Position numbers and translations under genes: made by a program
Origin: Colimorpha sp045640985
GTDB taxonomy: Bacteria; Bacteroidota; Bacteroidia; Bacteroidales; P3
Length of the DNA stretch: 64,000 nucleotides
Reading direction: 5' to 3'
NCBI GenBank assembly: GCA_045640985.1
Contig: JAZUFZ010000019.1
Coordinates: 1-64,000 of the forward strand
Notes under the pieces: generated by a model
The model's database searches: none
Seen by the model: the letters and a program-made list of their open reading frames with translations, nothing else
What the model was told of the DNA's origin: nothing
In this document: piece by piece, positions 26,870 to 34,369 of the stretch
Position numbering within the stretch: the stretch's first letter is position 1
Layout of the letters: every line of letters begins with the position of its first letter

Positions 26870-27652
26870 ATGAAAATAGTAGTTTGTATAAAACAAGTAC
26901 CCGATACCGCAGAGGTAAAAATCAACCCTGTAACCGGTACGTTGATTCGTGAGGGCGTACCCAGCATTATGAACCCCGACGATAAGGGCGGTTTGGAATT
27001 TGCTCTCCAACTGAAAGAACAATATGGCGCCGAAGTAACCGTTATCACCATGGGCCTTCCTCAGGCTGACGCAATCCTGCGCGAAGCATTTGCAATGGGC
27101 GTGGACCGTGCCATCCTTTTGACAGACCGCAGACTGGGTGGTGCTGATACCCTGGCAACCTCCAGCGCAATTGCCGGTGCATTGCGCAAACTGGATTATG
27201 ACTTGATTATTACCGGCCGTCAGGCAATCGATGGCGACACCGCACAGGTAGGTCCTCAGATTGCAGAACATCTGAATCTGCCACATGTTTCTTATCTCGA
27301 AGACCTCCAATTCGACGGCAAAAAGACTTTCACCGTTCGCAAACAGACCGAAGAAGGCTATCAGATGCTCCAAATGGATGCACCTTGCCTGGTAACCGTT
27401 CTGGCAAGCGCTGTAAAGCCTCGTTATATGAACGTTCGCGGTATCGTGGAAGCATACGACAAGGAAGTTGAAATCTGGAATGCCGATATGATTGATGTTC
27501 CAGCAGAACATATCGGAAAAGCAGGCAGCCCCACCAGCGTGGCCAAGAGCTTCCCCAAGAGCCTCAAACCTGCCGGAGAGACTTTTGAAGTAAGCCCCGA
27601 AGAGGCTGTTGAACTCATCATCAACAAACTTAAAGAAAAACATATCATTTAA
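26870..27652 (+). CDS. etfB: electron transfer flavoprotein beta subunit
   Basis: 260 residues from ATG at 26870 (an in-frame TTG lies 9 bp earlier). Opens MKIVVCIKQVPDT; the nucleotide-binding signature GRQAIDGDTAQVGPQ is intact and of the type found in fermentative anaerobes, where EtfB carries the second flavin used in bifurcation. Partner of the next gene and of the preceding dehydrogenase. Confidence 0.96.
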   Translation: MKIVVCIKQVPDTAEVKINPVTGTLIREGVPSIMNPDDKGGLEFALQLKEQYGAEVTVITMGLPQADAILREAFAMGVDRAILLTDRRLGGADTLATSSAIAGALRKLDYDLIITGRQAIDGDTAQVGPQIAEHLNLPHVSYLEDLQFDGKKTFTVRKQTEEGYQMLQMDAPCLVTVLASAVKPRYMNVRGIVEAYDKEVEIWNADMIDVPAEHIGKAGSPTSVAKSFPKSLKPAGETFEVSPEEAVELIINKLKEKHII

Positions 27653-27663
27653 TACGAGAAACC

Positions 27664-28668
27664 ATGGATACTACACAATATAAAGACGTATATGTATTTG
27701 CAGAACAAAGAGATGGTGCTGTTCAGAATGTAGCACTCGAACTGTTGGGCAAAGCACGCGAACTGGCTGACACCCTTGGTGAAAAAGTGGTAGCCATACT
27801 TTTAGGAAAAGGTATCAAAGGTCAGGCTCAGGGTTTGATTGCTGCCGGTGCTGACAAGGTATTGGTTGTTGAAAACGACATCCTTGAGCATTACATGACC
27901 GAACCATACGCTGAGGCAGTAACCCAAATCATCAAGGAGCAGAAACCTTCTATCCTGATGATTGGCGCCACCACCATCGGCCGCGACCTCGGTCCAAGAC
28001 TTTCCGCACGTAACCGCACTGGTCTGACTGCTGATGCAACCAAGCTGGAAATCAGCGAAGAGCGCGACTTCATGATGACCCGTCCTGCATTTGGCGGAAA
28101 CCTGATGGCAACCATCCTCTGCAAGGAACACCGTCCACAGATGTCCACCGTGCGTCCTGGCGTAATGCAAAAAATGAAAGCCGACAATACCCGCAAAGGT
28201 GAAATCGTGGATTACAAGATTGATTTCAACATGGAGAAAATCAACCGTGTAAGACTCGTGAAGGTCGTAAAAGAAGATAAGAGTGTAGCCGACATTTCCG
28301 AAGCCAAGATTCTTGTAGCAGGCGGACGTGGCGTTTCCAACCAGGAAGGCGTCAAGAAACTCGAAGCACTTGCAAAAGAACTCGGTGGAGAAGTTGCAGC
28401 AAGCCGCGCATTGACTGATGCCGGTATTATGGATCACGACCGTCAGGTTGGCCAGACCGGCAAGACCGTTCGTCCAAGCCTCTATATGGCATGCGGAATC
28501 AGCGGTGCTATCCAGCACCTGGCAGGTATGGAAGAAAGTGACCTCATCATCGCTATCAACAAGGACAAGACCGCGCCTATCTTCAAGGTTGCTGATCTCG
28601 GAATTGTTGGAGACTTGCACAAAATCGTTCCTATGCTGACCGAACGCCTTCGCAATATGGAAAAATAA
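27664..28668 (+). CDS. etfA: electron transfer flavoprotein alpha subunit
   Basis: 334 residues. The C-terminal FAD-binding domain shows GGRGVSNQEG, GQTGKTVRP and CGISGAIQHLAGM; the N-terminal half is the structural domain paired with EtfB. Starts 11 bp after etfB. The operon ends with an intrinsic terminator at 28697-28721. Confidence 0.96.
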   Translation: MDTTQYKDVYVFAEQRDGAVQNVALELLGKARELADTLGEKVVAILLGKGIKGQAQGLIAAGADKVLVVENDILEHYMTEPYAEAVTQIIKEQKPSILMIGATTIGRDLGPRLSARNRTGLTADATKLEISEERDFMMTRPAFGGNLMATILCKEHRPQMSTVRPGVMQKMKADNTRKGEIVDYKIDFNMEKINRVRLVKVVKEDKSVADISEAKILVAGGRGVSNQEGVKKLEALAKELGGEVAASRALTDAGIMDHDRQVGQTGKTVRPSLYMACGISGAIQHLAGMEESDLIIAINKDKTAPIFKVADLGIVGDLHKIVPMLTERLRNMEK

Positions 28669-28696
28669 ACATCAGGAACATCATACCTCAGAAAAA

Positions 28697-28721
28697 GGCC
28701 TCCAACCGGAGGTCTTTTTTT
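28697..28721 (+). terminator. terminator of the ridA-bcd-etfBA operon
   Basis: Stem GGCCTCC / GGAGGTC (one G-T pair) with an AACC loop, followed by seven T's. Only 28 bp past the etfA stop. Confidence 0.85.
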
Positions 28722-28752
28722 GTTTCTTCACAAAAATGCGTAGATAGGAGCA
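28722..28752 (-). repeat. 31-bp island-edge motif, copy 3 (inverse)
   Basis: On the minus strand it reads TGCTCCTATCTACGCATTTT and continues GTGAAGAAAC; matches copy 1 over 20 bases exactly. It starts one base after the etf terminator T-run. Confidence 0.6.
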
Positions 28753-28907
28753 TCTATCAGATAGGCCACATACCTCACCGGGGACTTCTCCGCGAAAGAG
28801 TTCACCAAAGGACTCAACAAGGAACTTTTTGCAATGGGTTTCCAAAGAGCTTGCTCTTTAGGTCGGAATAAAAAAGTCATGAGACGATAGTCGAATAGAT
28901 CAGTCAG

Positions 28908-29158
28908 GCTCTCAACAGCCTCTTAGACAAAGAGTAAGCGGACAGACAAACCTGACACCTGACAACTGACAATCCAAAAAATGGATATACAAACCCTCTT
29001 TATATACTATTTAACTAATTAATATATAGATAGTTATATAGTGTTTGAAGAAATAATGATACCCTCAAAAATTGGACTGTTAGTTGTTAGTTGTTAGGTT
29101 TTACAACTCAAACATTTCTCTAAAAAGCACAACCACAATGAAATACGGTATTACAAAA
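28908..29158 (-). repeat. 251-bp dyad element, copy R (inverse)
   Basis: Same length as copy L and in inverse orientation. Core 28978-29071 (94 bp, as in L) is flanked by ~31-base arms 28947-28977 and 29072-29102, built from CTGACAAC-like units on one side and the complementary TTGTTAG-like units on the other. Arm sequence is unlike copy L, but arm-arm complementarity is kept; most mismatches between the arms are A/G transitions. Confidence 0.75.
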
Positions 29159-29426
29159 CCCACTTCCCCCAAGATGTTGGAGCTCGACAAGGGGGCAGAA
29201 TGCCTCAAATTGGGGTCAGAAAAGGGCACATAAAGGGAGAAACGCTCCAGTTTCAGGTTCGGCTTCCCATTTTTGTAAAAAAACAGGCGTTGAAAAATTT
29301 TCAACAATTGAGGGCAATAGGCCAATCTGCGGAGGATAGTGGCGAGGAATGGAGTAAACTGTCCTATCTGGCCGCGGAAATCCGCAGAGATGTTTCGTGA
29401 CTTGACACCGCCGCTGTTTGGCCCGC

Positions 29427-29461
29427 CTTCGCGCGGTCGCTCCGCTGCGCTTGGCGCGAAG
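29427..29461 (+). other. GC-rich hairpin, family member 1
   Basis: Stem CTTCGCGC / GCGCGAAG around a loop containing GGTCGCT and CTTG. A second member at 34174-34213 has a different stem (GGCTCTGCG / CGCAGAGCC) but the same loop words, which points to selection for structure. Confidence 0.5.
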
Positions 29462-29479
29462 CCTCTGTGAGGTTCCGCT

Positions 29480-29523
29480 CTGGTATCTCCCGGGTATCTC
29501 TCTGGTATCTCCCTGGTAACTGC
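29480..29523 (+). repeat. 11-bp-period tandem repeat (GGTATCTCC)
   Basis: Four 11-bp units of the form CTGGTATCTCC. The same motif, inverse, makes six 11-bp units at 56068-56133. Confidence 0.7.
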
Positions 29524-29547
29524 CTACGGAACACGAAAGATATACGG

Positions 29548-29569
29548 CGTTACCCCGACGTTACTCCGA
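29548..29569 (+). repeat. 11-bp direct repeat (CGTTACYCCGA)
   Basis: Two adjacent 11-bp units differing at one base, continuing the helical-period theme of the island. Confidence 0.55.
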
Positions 29570-29589
29570 CGGAAAAACGGAGTTATCCG

Positions 29590-29634
29590 CCTATTGTATC
29601 ATCAAAGGGTCTGACCCCTTGATGATACAATAGG
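29590..29634. other. long perfect hairpin
   Basis: Arms CCTATTGTATCATCAA (29590-29605) and its exact complement (29619-29634) enclose a 13-base loop that itself holds GGG...CCC. No T-run follows on either strand, so it is not a standard terminator. Confidence 0.7.
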
Positions 29635-29704
29635 CACCAAATTGGCACTGAATAGGCACTGAATGCGGACAAATGCGGACAAATGCGGACAAATGCGGAC
29701 AAAT
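29633..29704 (+). repeat. 10/11-bp-period array
   Basis: Two 11-bp units and one 10-bp unit of GGCACTGAAT type run directly into four exact GCGGACAAAT decamers. The helical-turn spacing places all units on one face of the DNA. Confidence 0.7.
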
Positions 29705-29910
29705 CGGCATCTGATGTCGGAAAGAGTTCGTAACTTTGCATCCGAAATCAAGACGGGAAAGCCGGCCCCCCGCACGATTTCGAGCGTTCATCGACATATT
29801 GTGTAAAGATTCAAGTTTTCAATCAACCCCTCGCCGGGGACCTGCGCTGAGGACTAAGAGAAACAACTCTTGAAAAGAAAAGGGGGAGCGTATGACGATC
29901 AAGACTAAGA

Positions 29911-29932
29911 TATACGCATTTTATGAAGAACC
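29911..29932 (+). repeat. partial 31-bp island-edge motif, copy 4
   Basis: TATACGCATTTTATGAAGAACC matches the second half of copy 1 (one T fewer). It is inverse to copy 3, so island 2 lies between inverted motif copies. Confidence 0.5.
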
Positions 29933-29949
29933 TTTTTTACAAAAAAAAT

Positions 29950-29980
29950 TTTGCCATATATATTATTTTTCCTATCTTTG
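29950..29980 (+). promoter_or_regulatory. promoter of the capsule-export operon
   Basis: TTTG (29950-29953) and TATCTTTG (29973-29980), spacer 19, 36 bp before the first ATG of the Wza-like gene. Confidence 0.75.
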
Positions 29981-30016
29981 CAAAATATATTATATTAGTA
30001 TAATAATCATTAATAG

Positions 30017-30871
30017 ATGAAAAATCAATATATTAAAAAGATTATGACGAAACGATATTCTCTTTTTTCAATATTTGCGGTGATGATTTTGTTGTTTTCA
30101 TCATGTAAGACAGCTGAAAAAGTAGTTTATTTTCAGGATAGAGACTCTATCAACAATTTTCAGATGGAAGTTCCCAAGCAGGTAAAGTTACACCCAGGGG
30201 ACAAAATCATGATTGTTGTAAAATGTGAAGACGCCCAAACCTCAGACCTGTTTAACCTTGCCTATACGTCAAGAGTGATTGGCTCAAGCAGCAAGGCCTT
30301 CAGTGGGAGCGGTCAAGGTGTTATGGGATATACTATCGACTCCAATGGCGACATTATGTTTCCCACATTAGGGAAATTACATGTTGCTGACATGAGCCGC
30401 GAAGAGGTGCAACGACTTATTACCGATCAGCTGTCAGCGCAAGGCCAGTCCCAGAATGCAATTGTTACCGTAGAATATATGGACCTGAGTATTCAGGTAT
30501 TGGGTGAAGTCCGCGTGCCTGGGAAATATTCCCTGAATCGGGATGTCGTTACAATCATGGACGCCATAAGCATGGCTGGAGACTTGACAATAGACGGATG
30601 CCGCGATAAAATTGTCGTGATGCGCCAGAACCAGGACGGCAGCGTTACCGCCTATAATCTCAACCTAAATTCAGCAAGAGAGCTTCTCTCCTCCCCTGCC
30701 TACTATCTCCAGCAGAACGATATAGTATATGTGGAGCCGACCAAGAAAAAGGCCCGCAGTTCCACCGTTAACGGCAACAATATTCTATCTGCATCTTTCT
30801 GGCTGTCGCTGGCCAGCACAGCGGTAACAATCTTCACCTTTGTGTTAGCACTGAATAGAAATGGCAAATAA
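30017..30871 (+). CDS. Wza-like polysaccharide export lipoprotein
   Basis: 284 residues. Signal peptide with lipobox LLFSSC; then a Poly_export domain (VKLHPGDKIMI) and SLBB-like domain (IQVLGEVRVPGKYSL). A C-terminal hydrophobic segment (FWLSLASTAVTIFTFVLAL) could be a second membrane element, as in Bacteroidota Wza homologues. It forms the outer-membrane export channel for exopolysaccharide. The ATG at 30017 suits the promoter; an internal ATG (30044) is an alternative start. Confidence 0.9.
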   Translation: MKNQYIKKIMTKRYSLFSIFAVMILLFSSCKTAEKVVYFQDRDSINNFQMEVPKQVKLHPGDKIMIVVKCEDAQTSDLFNLAYTSRVIGSSSKAFSGSGQGVMGYTIDSNGDIMFPTLGKLHVADMSREEVQRLITDQLSAQGQSQNAIVTVEYMDLSIQVLGEVRVPGKYSLNRDVVTIMDAISMAGDLTIDGCRDKIVVMRQNQDGSVTAYNLNLNSARELLSSPAYYLQQNDIVYVEPTKKKARSSTVNGNNILSASFWLSLASTAVTIFTFVLALNRNGK

Positions 30872-30894
30872 CCTGACAAAAAAATTTCAACAAA

Positions 30895-33315
30895 ATGGTA
30901 GATCAGAACAATAACAATACTCAGATACATGGCACCACAAACGAAATATCCATCAAGGATATCTGGTATATCGTACTGGCCAATTGGAAATGGTTTGTGT
31001 TAGCAGCCGTTATAGGTATATCAGCAGCCGTATTTTATCTTCTTAAAACGCCAAAAGTCTATACAAGAGGGGCTCAACTGATTATCAAGAATGAGCGGCA
31101 GGGCGCATCAATGAGCAGGAACGATTTCTCAAACATGGGACTTCTGCAGGTAAGCTCTGATGTACAGAATGAAGTTTACGCGTTCAAATCGTCTGACTGT
31201 ATGAAAGAAGTCGTGCTAAGACTTCATGGCGATGTGAATTATACTGCTGACGGAAGATTCCAGCCCGTCACATTATACGGAAACAACCAGCCATTGATGG
31301 TTTCCTTCATAAACCTTCCCAATACCTGTTCGGGCGCAATGGACATCAGAATCAGCGATAAAAACACCTTATCGCTCACGAATTTCGTCTGCAATGGTGA
31401 GAAAATCAAAGGGGCACAGATTGACTGCAGGTTTAATGATACCACCAATACGCCTCTTGGCGATATTGTTGTTACCCCATTATATAAAGACTTCTCGCAA
31501 GCCCCGAAACTCATTCATGTCAGACGCAGCACACTTGCAAGTGCCACCAACGCTTATCGGGCAAAAATCAATATTGCATTAGCCGACAAGCAAAGCGATG
31601 TGATCAATATTTTCGCACAAGACATTTCAATACGCAGAGCTGAAGACATCATCAATACGCTTATTGATGTCTATAATGAACGATGGGTTGATGACAAGAA
31701 CCAGATCGCCCGCGCCACATCCGCCTTCATTGACGAACGACTGGAGGTTATCCAGAACGAGCTCAGCAATGTCGATGGAAGTATTGCGGGATACAAAAGT
31801 GCCAATATGCTTCCTGACGTGAATTCCGCAGCAAGGATGTATATGAGCCAGAGTTCAACCCTGTCGCAGCAGATGTTGGAACTCAACAACCAGATCAGCA
31901 TTGCGAAGTATATCAGGGAATATATGACGGATGCATCAAAGAAAGACCAACTGATACCTGCCATATCCGGACTGGGAAGTTCAAGTATTGAATCTCAGAT
32001 AAACGAATACAACAGCAATATGCTGCAACGCATCAACATTGTTGCCAATAGCAGTGTAAAGAATGCGTTGGTAGTAAGTTTGGACCGTTCGTTGGACAAT
32101 ATCCGCCAAGCCATCATCGCGTCTATTGATAATCATGTTTACGTGTTGAATGCACAGATGGAGAACCTTCGTCAGAACGAGAAGAAAGTAAACTCCCGCA
32201 TTGCTGACAATCCGACACAAGCACGGAATCTGCTTTCTGCAGAACGCCAACAAGCCGTGAAAGAGTCCCTGTACCTCTTCCTGCTGCAGAAAAGAGAGGA
32301 AAACGAACTTTCACAAGCTTTTACAGCCTATAACACACGCGTAATCCAGACTCCCAATGGTTCCAACAGCCCGACAGAACCAAGATCCAAGGTAGTCCTG
32401 CTTATCGGTTTACTTCTCGGTTTGGCAGTACCCTCCGTAATTCTTTTCATAAAGGAATCCACGAACACTACGGTTCGCGGTCGCAAAGACTTAGAGAAAC
32501 TCACCATTCCATTCTTAGGGGAAATTCCATTCCATGGTGTTGAGCCCAATTCCGCGAACATCAAAAAGAAGATTGCCAAGATTGCCAAAAAGTCAGCATC
32601 TGTACGACGTATTGTTGTTGCAGAAGGCAAACGAGATGTTTCCAATGAGGCATTCCGCGTACTCAGGACCAATCTTGAATTCATGACCCAAGGCGAACCC
32701 TGCACAGTATTCCAATCAACCTCTTTCAATGCAGGAAGCGGCAAGTCATACATCACAATGAATCTGGGTGTATGTATGGCCCTCAAGCATAAGAAAGTGC
32801 TGCTTATTGACGGCGACTTGCGCCACGCTTCACTCTCCACATTCGTCGGATCCCCACACAAAGGCGTAAGCAACTACCTTAACGGGCAGATAACCAATAT
32901 AGAAGATATCATCATCAAACACGAACAATCTTCGTTAGACATTATTCCAGTAGGTAAGATTCCACCAAACCCGACCGAATTGGTTGGAAACGGTATGTTC
33001 CAGCAAATGATTGAACAATTAAGACAGCACTACGATTACATCTTCATCGACTGTCCCCCAGTTGATATCGTTGCCGACACACAAATCATAGCCAAGATGG
33101 CTGACAGGACGCTCTTCGTCATTAGAACAGGACTTATGGAACGCAGTATGATCAATGAAGTTCAAGCCATCAGCGATACCGGACGTTTCAACAACATGGT
33201 TATCATTCTCAACGGAACCGGCTATGAAAAGGGTAAATACTACTACCACCACGGCTATGGGTACGGTTATGGCTATGGTTACGGATACAGCCACAATTAC
33301 TACACCGAATCATAA
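30895..33315 (+). CDS. Wzc-like polysaccharide co-polymerase / BY-kinase
   Basis: 806 residues. Wzz domain with TM1 at ~32-50 (WFVLAAVIGISAAVFYLL), long periplasmic coiled-coil region, TM2 around residue 505 (VVLLIGLLLGLAVPSVILF), then a cytoplasmic tyrosine autokinase: Walker A NAGSGKSY, Walker A' LLIDGDLRHAS, Walker B FIDCPP. The tail is a Tyr-rich autophosphorylation cluster with repeated GY pairs. It controls chain length and export with the Wza-like channel 23 bp upstream; the phosphatase follows at 2 bp. Confidence 0.95.
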   Translation: MVDQNNNNTQIHGTTNEISIKDIWYIVLANWKWFVLAAVIGISAAVFYLLKTPKVYTRGAQLIIKNERQGASMSRNDFSNMGLLQVSSDVQNEVYAFKSSDCMKEVVLRLHGDVNYTADGRFQPVTLYGNNQPLMVSFINLPNTCSGAMDIRISDKNTLSLTNFVCNGEKIKGAQIDCRFNDTTNTPLGDIVVTPLYKDFSQAPKLIHVRRSTLASATNAYRAKINIALADKQSDVINIFAQDISIRRAEDIINTLIDVYNERWVDDKNQIARATSAFIDERLEVIQNELSNVDGSIAGYKSANMLPDVNSAARMYMSQSSTLSQQMLELNNQISIAKYIREYMTDASKKDQLIPAISGLGSSSIESQINEYNSNMLQRINIVANSSVKNALVVSLDRSLDNIRQAIIASIDNHVYVLNAQMENLRQNEKKVNSRIADNPTQARNLLSAERQQAVKESLYLFLLQKREENELSQAFTAYNTRVIQTPNGSNSPTEPRSKVVLLIGLLLGLAVPSVILFIKESTNTTVRGRKDLEKLTIPFLGEIPFHGVEPNSANIKKKIAKIAKKSASVRRIVVAEGKRDVSNEAFRVLRTNLEFMTQGEPCTVFQSTSFNAGSGKSYITMNLGVCMALKHKKVLLIDGDLRHASLSTFVGSPHKGVSNYLNGQITNIEDIIIKHEQSSLDIIPVGKIPPNPTELVGNGMFQQMIEQLRQHYDYIFIDCPPVDIVADTQIIAKMADRTLFVIRTGLMERSMINEVQAISDTGRFNNMVIILNGTGYEKGKYYYHHGYGYGYGYGYGYSHNYYTES

Positions 33316-33317
33316 AA

Positions 33318-34046
33318 ATGCTATTTTTCAAAAAAAACACAACACTTGCAAAAGCCGACCTACTCAAAGGCATGACTGATTACCACTGCCACATTCTGCC
33401 GGATGTGGATGATGGAATAAAACATATTGAACATACACTCCAGGTTTTAGCGTATTATGAGCAAATCGGCATTCAGAAAGTCTGGTGTACTCCACATGTG
33501 ATGGAAGATGTACCAAACACAGCAGCACACCTGAAAGAACGCTTTGAAGAGCTTAAAAATGCCTATCACGGAACCATAAAACTGAATCTTGCATCGGAAT
33601 ATATGCTGGACAACGGATTTATGGACTATTTGAACAACAGAAAACTGCTTCCCATAGGAGACGACAAGGACATGATACTTGTGGAAACAAGGACATTCAG
33701 CGCCCCTCGTAATATGGAATCGATATTCAACCAGATAAAATCTGCCGGATACTTTCCTCTTTTAGCTCATCCCGAAAGATATATCTACATGAATGAGGAC
33801 GATTATCAATATTGGAAACGGAACGGCATCAAGTTTCAGCTCAACATACCATCATTAGCGGGTGTTTACGGAAAGGAAGAAAAGAGAAAAGCTGAGTGGC
33901 TCATATCAAACGACATGTATGATTATTATGGTTCCGATTTACATAATGCCCACCATATTGCAGAGTCAAAATTCCCATTCAGCGAGTACCCCATCAAGAA
34001 GAAAGTGGTTCCACATTTTCGCAAATTGATAGAACAAGCGCAATAA
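33318..34046 (+). CDS. YwqE/CpsB-like PHP tyrosine-protein phosphatase
   Basis: 242 residues. PHP metal motifs DYHCHILPDVDDG, CTPHVMED, LAHPERY and SDLHNAHH identify the manganese-dependent phosphatase that resets the BY-kinase. The ATG at 33318 could be too far upstream; the conserved region begins at MTDYHCHILP (33372). Its operon ends here with a terminator at 34077-34104; no glycosyltransferase follows. Confidence 0.92.
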   Translation: MLFFKKNTTLAKADLLKGMTDYHCHILPDVDDGIKHIEHTLQVLAYYEQIGIQKVWCTPHVMEDVPNTAAHLKERFEELKNAYHGTIKLNLASEYMLDNGFMDYLNNRKLLPIGDDKDMILVETRTFSAPRNMESIFNQIKSAGYFPLLAHPERYIYMNEDDYQYWKRNGIKFQLNIPSLAGVYGKEEKRKAEWLISNDMYDYYGSDLHNAHHIAESKFPFSEYPIKKKVVPHFRKLIEQAQ

Positions 34047-34076
34047 ATAGCAGAAACATATTTCTACAGCATATAG

Positions 34077-34104
34077 GGAAAGCCGGGAATCTGGCTTTCC
34101 TTAT
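34077..34104 (+). terminator. terminator of the export operon
   Basis: GGAAAGCC / GGCTTTCC stem with 8-base loop, followed by TTATTTTG. Confidence 0.8.
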
Positions 34105-34173
34105 TTTGAAATAAATGATTCCAACCCATTGTCGGTATGAATCTAAAATTATTCCAGTAATCCTTGGTCCTCA

Positions 34174-34213
34174 GGCTCTGCGTGGTCGCTAAGGCTACAC
34201 TTGGCGCAGAGCC
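34174..34213 (+). other. GC-rich hairpin, family member 2
   Basis: Stem GGCTCTGCG / CGCAGAGCC; loop has GGTCGCT and CTTGG as in the hairpin at 29427-29461. Both are followed by CCTCTGT and then CCGCTC. Confidence 0.5.
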
Positions 34214-34267
34214 TCTGTCAGAAGCTCCGCTCCGCGTTAACTCCGGTCTATGTCCCAATATAAAAGA

Positions 34268-34303
34268 CTTCGGCATAATCAAAATATTTTGACTATGCCG
34301 AGG
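34268..34303. other. inverted repeat, likely terminator of the barrel gene
   Basis: TCGGCATA-at-CAAAAT is mirrored as ATTTTG-ac-TATGCCGA. It lies downstream of the minus-strand outer-membrane gene (ends 34370). Similar TATGCCGAG words occur near 605 and 49410. Confidence 0.5.
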
Positions 34304-34369
34304 TGAGGATATGTCTCTTGTTAAGGAAAGAGATTATTAACAGATTAATTCATCCAACAGTTATTCTTA

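Larger units (their letters stand above)
28669..30016. other. gene-free repeat island 2
   Basis: About 1.35 kb with no convincing gene. Order: etf terminator, inverse 31-bp motif, inverse 251-bp dyad element, a GC-rich hairpin (29427-29461), an 11-bp-period array (29480-29523), a second 11-bp repeat (29548-29569), a 16-bp-stem hairpin (29590-29634), a 10/11-bp-period array (29633-29704), a partial 31-bp motif (29911-29932), and finally the wza promoter. Frames at 29101-29325, 29200-29400 and 29591-29797 are repeat-driven and rejected as genes. Confidence 0.7.
34047..34369. other. intergenic region with three hairpins
   Basis: Between convergent genes: operon terminator (34077-34104), structured element 34174-34213, and a long inverted repeat at 34268-34303. 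No gene seen. Confidence 0.6.

Noticed and set aside
29665..29704. Possible CRISPR array
   Set aside because: Units are 10 bp and directly adjacent, with no spacers; no cas genes in the window.
29591..29797. 68-codon frame with CPHLSAFVRICPH
   Set aside because: Produced by the decamer array GCGGACAAAT; no independent coding evidence.
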